The notes below the pieces were generated by a model. It ran no database searches, was not told the origin of the DNA, and was given only the letters and a program-made list of their open reading frames with translations. Below are positions 14,575 through 22,611 of a DNA stretch of 38,990 bases, piece by piece. How positions within the stretch are numbered: position 1 is the first letter of the stretch; each line of letters starts with the position of its first letter. Made by a program: the position numbers and the translations under genes. This stretch comes from Patulibacter medicamentivorans (lineage in GTDB: Bacteria; Actinomycetota; Thermoleophilia; Solirubrobacterales; Solirubrobacteraceae), in NCBI RefSeq assembly GCF_000240225.1, contig NZ_AGUD01000017.1, positions 1 through 38,990 of the forward strand. Direction: 5' to 3'.

Positions 14575-15672
14575 CTACCCCGCGCCCAGCGTCGGCCCGT
14601 GCAGCGTCCCCGCGCAGCCCTCGCAGCCGCTGGCGTCGCCGCGCTCGACCTGGAGCGTCGCGTGGTCGATCTCGAACCGCTCGTGGAGCATCCGCTGGAC
14701 CCGCTCGCGGATCGCGTCGGGGTCGGCGTCGACGGCGACCACCACGTGGCCGCTGAGCGCGGCGAAGCCGGTCGTCAGCTCCCAGACGTGGAGGTCGTGG
14801 AGCCCGACGACGCCCTCGACCTCGTAGATCGCGCGCCCGACCACCGGCGGCTCGACGCCGGCAGGCGATGCCTCCAGCAGCACCCGCCCGGTCGAGCGGG
14901 TCAGCCGCACGCCGCCCCGCAGCATCAGGAACGCGACCACCAGCGACGCGATCGGGTCGGCGATCCGCCAGTCGCCCGCCAGCACCGCGACGCCGGCGAC
15001 GATCGCCGCCAGCGACCCGAACAGGTCCATCATCACGTGCAGCCGCGCGCCCTCGACGTTCATGCTGCGGCGCTGGGCCCGCGACAGGGCCCAGGCGCTG
15101 GCCAGGTTCGCGAGGCCGCCGGTGACGCCGACGACGATCACCAGCCCGGCCTCGATCTCCGGCGGGTCGAACAGGCGCCGGACGCCCTCGATCGCGATCA
15201 GCAGCCCGAGCACGAGCAGCGCGACCGCGTTGACCAGGCCGCTGAGGATCTCGGCCCGGGCGAGGCCGAAGGTGTAGCGGCCGTTGGCGGGCCGCGTCGC
15301 CAGGTGCGCCGCGCCGAGCGCCAGCGCCAGGGCCGCCGCGTCGGTCAGCATGTGCGACGCGTCCGAGAGCAGGGCCAGCGAGCCGGAGATCAGCCCGGTG
15401 ACGACCTCGATCAGCATGAACGAGGTCGTGATCGCCAGCGCGACCGTGATCCAGCGGCGATCGTCGCCGGCCGAGACCCCGTGGTGGTGGTCGTGGCCGG
15501 CGTGGTCGTGCCCGGGGTGCGCGTGCTCCCGTTCGTCGGCGTCGGCCGTCGCGGGCGTCTCGTCGTCGATCGCGGGGGAGGGCGGGGTGCTCACCTCCGG
15601 GATGGTGGGCCACCGGCCGCGTCGGTGCACGCCGATGACGGTGGGACTCCGTCTCGTCGGCTGGCGCGACAC
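14575..15672 (-). CDS. Cation diffusion facilitator (CDF) metal exporter
   Basis: This CDF family transporter probably exports Zn2+ or a similar metal in exchange for protons. A histidine-rich stretch (HAHPGHDHAGHDHHHG, about residues 50-65) precedes the membrane domain. Six helices follow, with the metal-site segments LLSDASHMLTDAAAL and HVMMDLFGSL. The C-terminal cytoplasmic domain contains VVGLHDLHVWELTTG and HATLQVERG, typical of the CzcD group. It ends with a CEGC pair that may bind metal. The start is uncertain: GTG 15672 gives 365 aa, while GTG 15594 gives 339 aa and keeps the His-rich part. Confidence 0.93.
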   Translation of the reverse strand: MSRQPTRRSPTVIGVHRRGRWPTIPEVSTPPSPAIDDETPATADADEREHAHPGHDHAGHDHHHGVSAGDDRRWITVALAITTSFMLIEVVTGLISGSLALLSDASHMLTDAAALALALGAAHLATRPANGRYTFGLARAEILSGLVNAVALLVLGLLIAIEGVRRLFDPPEIEAGLVIVVGVTGGLANLASAWALSRAQRRSMNVEGARLHVMMDLFGSLAAIVAGVAVLAGDWRIADPIASLVVAFLMLRGGVRLTRSTGRVLLEASPAGVEPPVVGRAIYEVEGVVGLHDLHVWELTTGFAALSGHVVVAVDADPDAIRERVQRMLHERFEIDHATLQVERGDASGCEGCAGTLHGPTLGAG

Positions 15673-15694
15673 CGCTCGCCGCGACGAATCTCCC

Positions 15695-15700
15695 TACCCT
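15695..15700 (+). promoter_or_regulatory. Candidate -10 box (TACCCT) for a leaderless gene
   Basis: TACCCT lies 8 nt before the ATG at 15709, with no ribosome binding site between. The spacing fits a transcript beginning at the start codon, as seen at other genes in this window. Confidence 0.45.
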
Positions 15701-15708
15701 TCCGGGGC

Positions 15709-16023
15709 ATGCCCGACGTCGCCCGGACCCGCCGTCTGCTCAACGTGATCGCCGTCGTGGCGCTGCTCGACTTCCTGCTCCTGATCCCACTGGTGCTCGG
15801 CGCGGTCGGCGCGATCGACAGCGACTCGTTCGTCGGGATCCTCGGCCCGATCCACGGCGTCGGCTACCTGGCGCTGCTGTACCTGACGGCCAAGGGCGCC
15901 GGCGAGCGCCGCTGGGGCTGGTGGTTCCCCGCGATCACGCTGGTCACCGCCGGTCCTCCCGGGTCGCTGATCGGCGACGTGCTCCTGCGTCGTCAGCTCG
16001 ACGCCGCGCCCGCTGACGCCTGA
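15709..16023 (+). CDS. Small integral membrane protein, DUF3817-like
   Basis: This 104-aa protein has three hydrophobic segments: LLNVIAVVALLDFLLLIPLVLGAVG, ILGPIHGVGYLALLYLTA and WWFPAITLVTAGPPGSLIGDVLL. The IHGVGYL motif in the middle is typical of DUF3817 family proteins, which have no known function. It is divergent from the CDF exporter and converges with the EamA gene, with only 12 bp between their stops. The start ATG 15709 is supported by a well-placed TACCCT box. Confidence 0.75.
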   Translation: MPDVARTRRLLNVIAVVALLDFLLLIPLVLGAVGAIDSDSFVGILGPIHGVGYLALLYLTAKGAGERRWGWWFPAITLVTAGPPGSLIGDVLLRRQLDAAPADA

Positions 16024-16035
16024 GCCGATCCGGGG

Positions 16036-16872
16036 TCAGCCGCCGGCGGCCACCAGCCCGACGCCGACCAGCGTCAGCCCGGCACCGCCGGCCTGCGTTC
16101 GCGACAGCCGCTCGTCGAGCAGCGCCCGCGCCAGCAGCACGGTCACGACCGAGTAGAGCGAGGAGAGCACCGCCACCACCGGCAGCAGCCCGCTGCGCGA
16201 GGCGAGCGCGAACAGCGCCTGGGCGCTGACGTCGATCAGGCCGGCGAGCGGCAGCAGGCCGGCGCCGCGCAGCTGGGGCGCCAGCGTCCGCCAGAGGACG
16301 GCGAAGGCGCCGGCCACGAGCACCAGCTCGACGGCGCGCTCGACGAGCACGGCGGTCAGGGCGGCGCGCTCGGCGGCGCCGTCCAGCAGCGCCAGCCCGC
16401 TGCCGAGCCCGGCCGCCGCGCCGAGCGCGAACGCGATCCCGCGCCGGTCGGCCCGCATCCCGGGCGTCCCGGGCGCCCGCGCCGTCAGGACGCAGCCGCC
16501 GACCGCCGCGGCCAGCCCAATGATCGCCAGCGCGCCCGGCGCCTCGCCGTCGGCGATCCCCCACAGCACCGGGACCACGGCGCCGGTGGCGAAGATCGGC
16601 GCGACGATCGACATCGGCCCGATCGCCAGCGCCTGGTACAGGCAGAGCATCCCGCCGAAGAGCGCCACGCCGGCCGCGACCGCCAGCGGCCAGTCGTCGC
16701 CGATCCACGGCGAGCTCGTGGCCAGCACCAGCACCACCAGCAGCGCCAGGCCGACCGCCCGGGTCAGCGCCATCACCGCCAGCGCGTGCCGCTCGCGGCT
16801 GGCGCGGCCGCCGATGTAGTCGCTCGTGCCCCAGGCGCCGGAGGCGAGCAGGGCGAGCAGGATCGCCGTCAT
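16036..16872 (-). CDS. EamA-family (DMT superfamily) transporter
   Basis: This 278-aa protein is almost wholly hydrophobic, with about ten predicted helices arranged as two EamA repeats. It starts MTAILLALLASGAWGTSDYIGG. In the first repeat LYQALAIGPMSIVAPI matches the EamA signature, and in the second the equivalent is SGLLPVVAVLSSLYSVVTVLLARALLDERLS. Such proteins export metabolites or amino acids; the substrate is not predictable. It begins 58 nt after the serS stop on the same strand, so the two may be co-transcribed. Confidence 0.88.
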   Translation of the reverse strand: MTAILLALLASGAWGTSDYIGGRASRERHALAVMALTRAVGLALLVVLVLATSSPWIGDDWPLAVAAGVALFGGMLCLYQALAIGPMSIVAPIFATGAVVPVLWGIADGEAPGALAIIGLAAAVGGCVLTARAPGTPGMRADRRGIAFALGAAAGLGSGLALLDGAAERAALTAVLVERAVELVLVAGAFAVLWRTLAPQLRGAGLLPLAGLIDVSAQALFALASRSGLLPVVAVLSSLYSVVTVLLARALLDERLSRTQAGGAGLTLVGVGLVAAGG

Positions 16873-16930
16873 CGCCGGGGTCCCGCGGTCCTGGCGGGCG
16901 GGACGGTCGCGGCGCGGACGCCGCCGGCGC

Positions 16931-18253
16931 TCACGCGGCCGGCAGCACGGCCGGCGCGCCGAACGGCACCAGGCACTCGGGGAGCACGACCGTGCCGTCC
17001 TCGCGCAGGCCGTGCTCGAGCAGGGCGATGATCGTCCGGCCGACGGCGATCGCGGTCCCGTTGAGCGTGGCCATCGTCTCGGGCTTGCCGCCCTCCGGCC
17101 GGTAGCGCACGCCGAGCCGGCGGGCCTGGTAGTCGGTCGTGTTCGACGTCGAGGTCAGCTCGCGGTACTGCTCCTGCGACGGCAGCCAGGCCTCGCAGTC
17201 GAACTTGCGCGCGGCCGAGCTGCCGAGGTCGTCGACGGCGATGTCGACGACGCGGTAGGGGATCCCCAGATCGCCCAGGATCTCCTCCTCGATCGCCAGC
17301 AGCCGGGCGTGCTCGTCCTCGGCCTGCTCGGGCGGGACGAAGCTGAACATCTCGACCTTGTCGAACTGGTGGACGCGGAAGATCCCGCGGTCGGCGCTGC
17401 CGGCGGCCCCGGCCTCGCGGCGGAAGCAGGGCGAGAAGCCGGCGTAGCGGCGGGGCAGGCTGTCGCCCTCGAGGATCTCGCCGGCGTGCATCGACGCGAG
17501 CGCGACCTCGCTGGTGCCGACGAGGAACAGCTCGTCGTCGGGCAGGGTGTAGATCTGCTGTTCGGTGTCGGGCAGGAAGCCGGTGCCGTAGAGCGCCTCC
17601 TCGCGGACGAGGACCGGCGGGACGACGGCCTCGTGACCGTGGCCGCGGAGCTTGCTCAGCGCCCACTGGACGAGCGCCAGCTCGAGGAAGACCAGGTCTC
17701 CGCGCAGGTAGGCGAAGCGCGAGCCGGAGAGGCGGGCGCCGCGCTCCATGTCGACGCGGTCGGGGCCCGCGATCTGCAGGTGGTCGAGCGCCGCCGAGGA
17801 CGCCTCGCCCTCGGCGTTCGCGCGCAGGTCGAGGCCGTCGACGGCCGGCTCGCCGACGGTCCTGATCACCGTGTCCCGCGGCGGGGCGTCGGGGTGGGGC
17901 AGGTTGGGCAGCCGTGCCTGGCTCTCCTGCAGCTGCGCCTCGACGGTCGTCAGCTCCTCCTGCAGCGCCTTGGCCCGGGCGGCGACGTCGCGCATCGCGG
18001 CGATCGCGGCGTCGGCGTCCGCCTGCGACCCGGGGGCGGGGGGGTTCGCTTTCCGTGCCTTCTGCGCCTTGCCGATCGCTTGGCTGGCCGCGTTCTGCTC
18101 CGCCCGCAGCCCCTCGAGCTGCGGCAGGATCTCGCGCCGCCGCTCGTCGAGGACCAGGACCCGGTCGAAGGTCTCCGCATCGCTCCCGCCACGGCGGGCG
18201 AGGGCGGCACGAGCGGCGTCGGGATCGCGGCGCAGGGCCTTCAGGTCGAGCAT
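16931..18253 (-). CDS. serS: Seryl-tRNA synthetase
   Basis: SerRS attaches serine to tRNA-Ser in the cytoplasm; a cognate tRNA-Ser gene lies at 5347-5435. The 440-aa protein has the N-terminal coiled-coil arm (about 25-110: RREILPQLEGLRAEQNAASQ and the KALQEELTTVEAQLQ return helix). The class II catalytic core follows: GTSEVALASMHAGEIL, the motif 2 region YAGFSPCFRREAGAAG with the VHQFDKVEMFSF segment after it, and motif 3 in NGTAIAVGRTIIALLEH. Length and order are normal. The start MLDLKALRRDPDAAR at 18253 is the conserved SerRS start. A TAGCCT box lies 8 nt upstream, suggesting a leaderless mRNA. Confidence 0.97.
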   Translation of the reverse strand: MLDLKALRRDPDAARAALARRGGSDAETFDRVLVLDERRREILPQLEGLRAEQNAASQAIGKAQKARKANPPAPGSQADADAAIAAMRDVAARAKALQEELTTVEAQLQESQARLPNLPHPDAPPRDTVIRTVGEPAVDGLDLRANAEGEASSAALDHLQIAGPDRVDMERGARLSGSRFAYLRGDLVFLELALVQWALSKLRGHGHEAVVPPVLVREEALYGTGFLPDTEQQIYTLPDDELFLVGTSEVALASMHAGEILEGDSLPRRYAGFSPCFRREAGAAGSADRGIFRVHQFDKVEMFSFVPPEQAEDEHARLLAIEEEILGDLGIPYRVVDIAVDDLGSSAARKFDCEAWLPSQEQYRELTSTSNTTDYQARRLGVRYRPEGGKPETMATLNGTAIAVGRTIIALLEHGLREDGTVVLPECLVPFGAPAVLPAA

Positions 18254-18261
18254 CGGAGGGG

Positions 18262-18267
18262 AGGCTA
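18262..18267 (-). promoter_or_regulatory. Candidate -10 box (TAGCCT) for serS
   Basis: TAGCCT on the minus strand ends 8 nt before the serS ATG. Since the serS start is fixed by homology, this is one of the firmest cases of the leaderless arrangement in the window. Confidence 0.5.
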
Positions 18268-18398
18268 GCGGTGGTGGTGGGGGAGTGGCTGGTCGGCTGG
18301 TTCGGGCAGCGGGATCGCTGCTGTCGCCGGGCTCGATGGCCGCGACCCGTTGCTGCGAGCGCGGGTTGCCGGACCGGGCCGCAGGGTGGCCCGACGGC

Positions 18399-19700
18399 TC
18401 ACCACGCCGCCACCCCGCCGAACTGCCACTGCGCGTGCTTGACGACGACGGTCGGCGGACGGCCGCCCGAGAGCGGGACGCGGAGGACGTAGCCGCGGCC
18501 GCGACGATCGTCGACCGCGACGATCAGGCTGTCGGTCGCGGACTCGTAGTCGATTGGGAACGCGGGGCTCGCCTCGCGGCCGCTGGCCGTGTCCTTCGCC
18601 GGCACGCCGACGGCGCTCAGGAGGACCTCGGCGCTCGCCGGCCGGCCGCCGACCAGCAGCGGGCTCGTGCGGCCGTCGAAGGCGGTCCGGACCAGCGCGT
18701 GGTCCTTCCGCTGGCCGCCGATCGTCACCCAGTCGCCGTTGGTCGCCTCGGCGAAGGCCGGCAGCAGCAGCGGGCCGAGACCCAGCAGGTCGCCGTCGCC
18801 GAACGCGAACTGCTTGCCCGGCACGCTCCGCTGCTGGCCGTCGGGCGTCACCCGCAGCAGCGACGGAGCGCCGAAGGTGAGCGTCGGGCGGCTCTGGAGA
18901 CGGCCGTCGCGGTGCCGCGTCCGGAGCCCGTAGCGGATCGGCACCGTCCCGAGCACCGTGCTCCCGGCTCCGCGGCCGAGCTCGCCGGCGGGGATGCTCA
19001 GGCCGCGGCCGAGCGACTGCCGCACCCGGCGGAGGACGATCGGCGGTCCACCGTCGCGGCCGTCGAGGGTCAGGGTCAGGCGGAACCGCCGCCGCAGCAG
19101 GCGCCGGACCTGCGCGATCTCGGCGGCCGTCTGCGTCTTCCACTCCGTCGTGTCCTGGTCGAGGAGGGACGAGTCGGGGAAGGCCGGGTCCATCGCCAGC
19201 CGGAACAGCCGCCCGTCCGCCAGCGCCCCGACCGGCGTGGTCCGCGACGCGTCGGCGATCGTGCAGGCTCCGGTGGCAAGCACGCAGGTCTGGGTCACGG
19301 CCCGCCTCCGGCGGCGCGTCTCCGGTCCCCAGACGGTGATCCGGGCGCCGTCGCGACTCCACGCGAGCCCGGCTCCGCCGCTCAGGCCGGGAAGGCCGAA
19401 CGTCCGGGGCGGCCTGCCGTCGGTCGCGATCACGCGGATCCGGCCGTTCGGCGACGCCCCGGCGACGAACCGGCGGTCCGGCGAGGGCACCAGCGGCGAT
19501 GCGAGGACCCCGGTCACCCGGGCCAACGGCCGGCTGGTGCCGTCGCCGAGGTGCAGCGTGACTGGTCGCGTCGAGCCCTCCAGCGGGCCGTTCGGGTCGC
19601 CGATCACGAGCACGTCGGCGCTCGCCGGGGCCGCCGCGGCGGCGAGGGCGAGCGGACCGAGGACGGCGAGCGCGGCACGCGCGGCACGAGACGTGTTCAT
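18399..19700 (-). CDS. Secreted protein of unknown function, beta-propeller-like
   Basis: This 433-aa protein starts at ATG 19700. It has a clear signal peptide (MNTSRAARAALAVLGPLALAAAAAPASA). The mature part is rich in short beta-type repeats such as GRIRVIATDGRPPRTFGLPG, GLAWSRDGARITVWGP and LLRVTPDGQQRSVPG, resembling TolB/WD40-like propeller repeats, although no full family match is certain. A basic segment, RRLLRRRFRLTLTL, lies mid-protein. The gene is downstream of nothing on its strand and its promoter region is the 72 bp shared with the divergent RNA methyltransferase gene. Function unknown. Confidence 0.75.
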   Translation of the reverse strand: MNTSRAARAALAVLGPLALAAAAAPASADVLVIGDPNGPLEGSTRPVTLHLGDGTSRPLARVTGVLASPLVPSPDRRFVAGASPNGRIRVIATDGRPPRTFGLPGLSGGAGLAWSRDGARITVWGPETRRRRRAVTQTCVLATGACTIADASRTTPVGALADGRLFRLAMDPAFPDSSLLDQDTTEWKTQTAAEIAQVRRLLRRRFRLTLTLDGRDGGPPIVLRRVRQSLGRGLSIPAGELGRGAGSTVLGTVPIRYGLRTRHRDGRLQSRPTLTFGAPSLLRVTPDGQQRSVPGKQFAFGDGDLLGLGPLLLPAFAEATNGDWVTIGGQRKDHALVRTAFDGRTSPLLVGGRPASAEVLLSAVGVPAKDTASGREASPAFPIDYESATDSLIVAVDDRRGRGYVLRVPLSGGRPPTVVVKHAQWQFGGVAAW

Positions 19701-19759
19701 GTGCGGAAGCATCCCAGGTGCGATCGCGATGCTCGGTCCCCGCGACCCGCCCCGCCCCG

Positions 19760-19765
19760 TACCCT
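19760..19765 (+). promoter_or_regulatory. Candidate -10 box (TACCCT) for the RNA methyltransferase gene
   Basis: TACCCT ends 7 nt before the ATG at 19773, with only C/G sequence and no ribosome site between. This matches the box before the DUF3817-like gene. Confidence 0.45.
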
Positions 19766-19772
19766 CCCCGCG

Positions 19773-20543
19773 ATGCCGAGCCCGATCGACCCACGGCAGC
19801 GGCGCGACCGCTGCATCACCGTCTACGGCCGGCGCGCGGTGCTCGAGGCGCTGCGAGACGACGCGCTCGAGGTCGCCGAGGTGATCGTCGCCGAGGGCGG
19901 GGGAGCGGTCCCGCGCGAGGTGGCCAAGTCGGCCCGCGACCGCGGCGTGGCGCTTCGCGAGGAGTCGGCGCACCGGGTCTCGCTGATCTCGGGCAACGGC
20001 CGGCAGGACCAGGGCGTCGTCGCCGACGTCGTCGCGCCGGAGATGCGACCGCTGCAGGACCGGCTCGATGCGCTGACCCGGGATCCGGCCCTGCGGCAGC
20101 GGCTGCTGGTGATCGACGGCGTCACGACGCCCGGCAACCTGGGCCTGATCATCCGCTCGGCCACGGGCGCCGGGATCGACGGGATCGTCGTCCCTCGCCG
20201 CGGGACCGCCGAGCTGGGTCCCCAGGTCGTCAAGGCGTCCGCCGGCACGGCCTGGCGGGCGCCGGTCCTGCGGGTCTCGGACGCCCCCGGCGCGCTCTCG
20301 GCGCTGACCGATGCCGGCTTCTCGATCGTCGGGCTGGACGCCGGCGCCGAGACCTCGCTCTGGGACCTGCCGCTGCCCGACCGGGTCGCCTTCCTGGTCG
20401 GTGGCGAGCACGCCGGCGCCTCGGGCGAGGCCGCCGCCTACGTCCACCAGTGGGTGCGGATCCCGATGCCCGGTGGGATCGAGTCGCTCAACGTCGCCTG
20501 CGCCACGACGCTCGTCGCGTTCGAGGTCGCGCGGCGGGGCTGA
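19773..20543 (+). CDS. TrmH/SpoU-family RNA 2'-O-methyltransferase
   Basis: This 256-aa SPOUT enzyme transfers a methyl group from S-adenosylmethionine to a ribose 2'-OH of rRNA or tRNA. The N-terminal substrate-binding domain (VYGRRAVLEALRDD to the VALREESAHRVSLISG region) is followed by the knotted domain. Motif 1 is VTTPGNLGLIIRSATGAGIDGIV, motif 2 is FLVGGEHAGAS and motif 3 is IPMPGGIESLNVACA. Motif 1 normally carries an Asn-Arg pair (NxGxxxRS), seen here as NLGLIIRS. This places it with the RlmB/TrmH-type group; the exact target nucleotide cannot be given. Confidence 0.9.
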   Translation: MPSPIDPRQRRDRCITVYGRRAVLEALRDDALEVAEVIVAEGGGAVPREVAKSARDRGVALREESAHRVSLISGNGRQDQGVVADVVAPEMRPLQDRLDALTRDPALRQRLLVIDGVTTPGNLGLIIRSATGAGIDGIVVPRRGTAELGPQVVKASAGTAWRAPVLRVSDAPGALSALTDAGFSIVGLDAGAETSLWDLPLPDRVAFLVGGEHAGASGEAAAYVHQWVRIPMPGGIESLNVACATTLVAFEVARRG

Positions 20544-20561
20544 GCGGGGCGCCCGGAACGA

Positions 20562-20588
20562 CGACGGGCGGCCGATGGCCGCCCGTCG
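20562..20588. terminator. Bidirectional hairpin between convergent genes
   Basis: CGACGGGCGGCC (20562-20573) and GGCCGCCCGTCG (20577-20588) form a perfect 12-bp stem with a GAT loop. It lies between the ends of the RNA methyltransferase (20543) and cytochrome c (20611) genes. There is no T tract. Confidence 0.7.
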
Positions 20589-20610
20589 CGAAGGCTGGAT
20601 CAGCCGCGGA

Positions 20611-21087
20611 TCAGCGCGACGGCGGCGTCGGGCCGGTGATCGCGCAGCGCTCGGAGGCCGGCTTGACCTTCGTCGGGCTGGCGGTGTCGACGGCCTTCAG
20701 GCCCGAGTTGTTGCAGAGGAACGTGGCGATGTCCTCGGCGTCCTTGCCGACAGCCAGGTTCTGGGGCATGATCGCGCCCGAGAAGCCGCCGTTGCGCAGG
20801 GCGTAGAGGACCGACCCGTAGGTCTCACGTCGGAGGTCGAAGTTCGGGCCGTCGGTGCGCTCGCGGTCCTTGATCCGGTAGGCGCCGCCCTGGGTGCCCG
20901 CGGCAGCCAGCGTGTGGCAGCCGGCGCAGCGGTCGGCGAACAGCTTCGCCCCGCGGACGACCGCTGGGTTGTCGGCCGCCTTCAACGTGCCGGCTTCCAG
21001 GTTGGTCTTGACCGACTCCGACCCGCAGGAGCTGAGGGCGAGGGCCGCTCCGAGGGCTGCCAGGGTCGTGAGGGCTCGACGCTGCAT
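20611..21087 (-). CDS. Lipoprotein c-type cytochrome (monohaem)
   Basis: This 158-aa protein has a lipoprotein signal peptide (MQRRALTTLAALGAALALSSC, lipobox LSSC at residues 18-21). It would be anchored on the outer face of the membrane. A single haem site, CAGCH, follows VRGAKLFADR. The GAIMPQNL methionine is the likely second haem ligand, and the domain ends with the usual EDIATFLCNN helix. Class I cytochrome c is the best description; the redox partner is not shown. It diverges from a cupredoxin-like protein gene, which may indicate a shared electron-transfer function (inference). Confidence 0.92.
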   Translation of the reverse strand: MQRRALTTLAALGAALALSSCGSESVKTNLEAGTLKAADNPAVVRGAKLFADRCAGCHTLAAAGTQGGAYRIKDRERTDGPNFDLRRETYGSVLYALRNGGFSGAIMPQNLAVGKDAEDIATFLCNNSGLKAVDTASPTKVKPASERCAITGPTPPSR

Positions 21088-21096
21088 GACGCGCGC

Positions 21097-21102
21097 ATCG
21101 TA
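21097..21102 (-). promoter_or_regulatory. Candidate -10 box (TACGAT) for the cytochrome c gene
   Basis: TACGAT on the minus strand ends 9 nt before the ATG at 21087, the same layout as at serS and sbcD. Confidence 0.45.
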
Positions 21103-21234
21103 GACCACCACCCGCCCTGCGAGGAGCGCGGCCGGGTCCGCGGGGCCACGACGAGCCCGCCCGCTCGCCCGTCCCGCGCGTGAGCCCGGCCGCGTGCGTC
21201 CCGTCGCGACGAGGGATCCGCGATCATCCGCGCG

Positions 21235-21756
21235 ATGGCGCGTACCGGCCACGGGGGGAGTCCCCTGCACGACCTGCGGTGGGTGGGGATCGGCCTGGCG
21301 ATCGCGATCGCGTCGATCGTGCTGGTCCAGACCGGCTGCAACACCGGGTCGGAGAAGGTCGTCCGCGACGGTCGCCTGCAGCTGACGCTGCGGGAGTACA
21401 GCGTGGAGCCCCGCAGCATCCGGATGGCGGCCGGCCCGGTGCGGATCGAGGCCCGCAACGTCGGCAAGCTGCTGCACCGGGTGCGGATCGTCAGCGACGA
21501 CGACAAGCGCGGCAACCGCCGCTCGGTCTTCTGGCAGGACAAGCGGCAGCCGCCGCTGCGCCCCGGAACGTCGAGCGTGCCGGCCACGATCTGCCTCGGC
21601 CCCGGCCGCTACCGGATCATCAGCGCCCAGCCGGGCGACGAGGAGCTGGGCGCGGTCGCCGACCTGCGGGTCGACGGGCCGGCCCCGACCTGCCGGCCGC
21701 TGGTCGGCAGGAAGCGGGCCGGATCCAGCGGCGAGGACACCGGCGGCGGCGAGTAG
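21235..21756 (+). CDS. Membrane-anchored cupredoxin-like protein
   Basis: This 173-aa protein has an N-terminal membrane segment (VGIGLAIAIASIVLV) ending in QTGCN. That could be a lipobox, though glutamine at -3 is unusual. The following beta-rich domain (LQLTLREYSVEPRSIRM, GPVRIEARNVGKLLHRVRIV, TICLGPGRYRIIS) resembles cupredoxin-type domains with their NxGxxxH and Cys-x-pGxY strands. The usual second histidine and methionine are not evident: the GHxxxGM stretch is replaced by GRYRIISAQPGDEELG. Copper binding is therefore doubtful. The tail is Arg/Gly/Glu-rich. It is divergent from the cytochrome c gene, with 147 bp between the two starts. Confidence 0.65.
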   Translation: MARTGHGGSPLHDLRWVGIGLAIAIASIVLVQTGCNTGSEKVVRDGRLQLTLREYSVEPRSIRMAAGPVRIEARNVGKLLHRVRIVSDDDKRGNRRSVFWQDKRQPPLRPGTSSVPATICLGPGRYRIISAQPGDEELGAVADLRVDGPAPTCRPLVGRKRAGSSGEDTGGGE

Positions 21757-21986
21757 CGGCCCCGGCCCCGCCGGCCCGCCGGCCCGCCGCGAGCGGTCGC
21801 CAGCGGCGGAAGCGTCCTGCACGAGAACCTGCGCGGATCGAGAAGGAATCGGCTCGCGGGCGGGGAACAACGGGATCGCCCCCGGCACCGGCCCGAAGAC
21901 CTTCGCATCTCGCACTAGATGCCCGCGACTGGTCTTTCGACGGCGGCAACCATCGGCTGGTGCCGGGGGCGCATGCAAGGCGTCGG

Positions 21987-21992
21987 TAGCGT
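21987..21992 (+). promoter_or_regulatory. Candidate -10 box (TAGCGT) for the flavin reductase-like gene
   Basis: TAGCGT ends 10 nt before the ATG at 22003, again without an intervening ribosome site. Confidence 0.35.
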
Positions 21993-22002
21993 GTGGCCCC
22001 CG

Positions 22003-22503
22003 ATGGCCGACGCACCGCTGGATCCCGCCGCCTACCGCCAGGTGATCGGTCGCTTCCCGACCGGCGTCGCGGTCGTGACCAGCGTCGGCGAGGACGGCCC
22101 GGCCGGCCTCACCACCAACGCGATCAGCTCGCTCTCGCTCGATCCGCTGCTGATGCTGGTCTGCTTCGACAACGGCAGCCGGACGCTGACCGCGGTCCGC
22201 CACGCCGGCCGCTTCGCCGTCAGCGTGCTGCGCGACGACCAGGAGGAGGTCGCGCGGGTCTTCGCCAGCAAGCGACCCGGCGCCGACAAGCTCGCCGCCG
22301 TCCTCCACCGCATCCACCACGGCGTCCCGGTCGTCGACGACGCGGTCGCGTGGCTGGTCTGCGAGCTGCGGGAGCTGCTGCCCGGCGGCGACCACACGAT
22401 CGGGATCGGCGCGGTCGTCGACGCCGGAGAGGATCCCGACGCCGCCCCGCTGCTGTTCCACCGGGGCGCCTTCGAGCAGCTGCCCGACGGCGCCGCGTCG
22501 TAG
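22003..22503 (+). CDS. Flavin reductase-like, FMN-binding split-barrel protein
   Basis: This 166-aa protein belongs to the flavin reductase-like domain family, which reduces FMN or FAD with NAD(P)H, often for a monooxygenase partner. The usual order is seen: YRQVIGRFPTGVAVVTSV, GLTTNAISSLSLDPLLMLVCFD with the SLSLDPP-type segment, FAVSVLRDDQEEVARVFAS and a C-terminal LLFHRGAFEQL. No partner oxygenase is next to it. The start at 22003 (MADAPLDPAAYR) is preferred; an upstream open frame to 21919 has no homology. Confidence 0.9.
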   Translation: MADAPLDPAAYRQVIGRFPTGVAVVTSVGEDGPAGLTTNAISSLSLDPLLMLVCFDNGSRTLTAVRHAGRFAVSVLRDDQEEVARVFASKRPGADKLAAVLHRIHHGVPVVDDAVAWLVCELRELLPGGDHTIGIGAVVDAGEDPDAAPLLFHRGAFEQLPDGAAS

Positions 22504-22521
22504 TCGGGCAGCGTGGCCGCC

Positions 22522-22550
22522 ACGTTCCGGTCGCTGATCGACCGGAACGT
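22522..22550. terminator. Bidirectional hairpin between convergent genes
   Basis: ACGTTCCGGTCG (22522-22533) and CGACCGGAACGT (22539-22550) form a perfect 12-bp stem with a 5-nt loop. It sits between the ends of the flavin reductase-like gene (22503) and the minus-strand membrane protein gene (22612). A related ACGTTCCGGTC sequence occurs near 2772. Confidence 0.7.
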
Positions 22551-22611
22551 CACGTCGGCGGTCGTCCCGCGCCGACCGCCCCGACCGACCGCGCCCGACC
22601 GACCGACCCGC

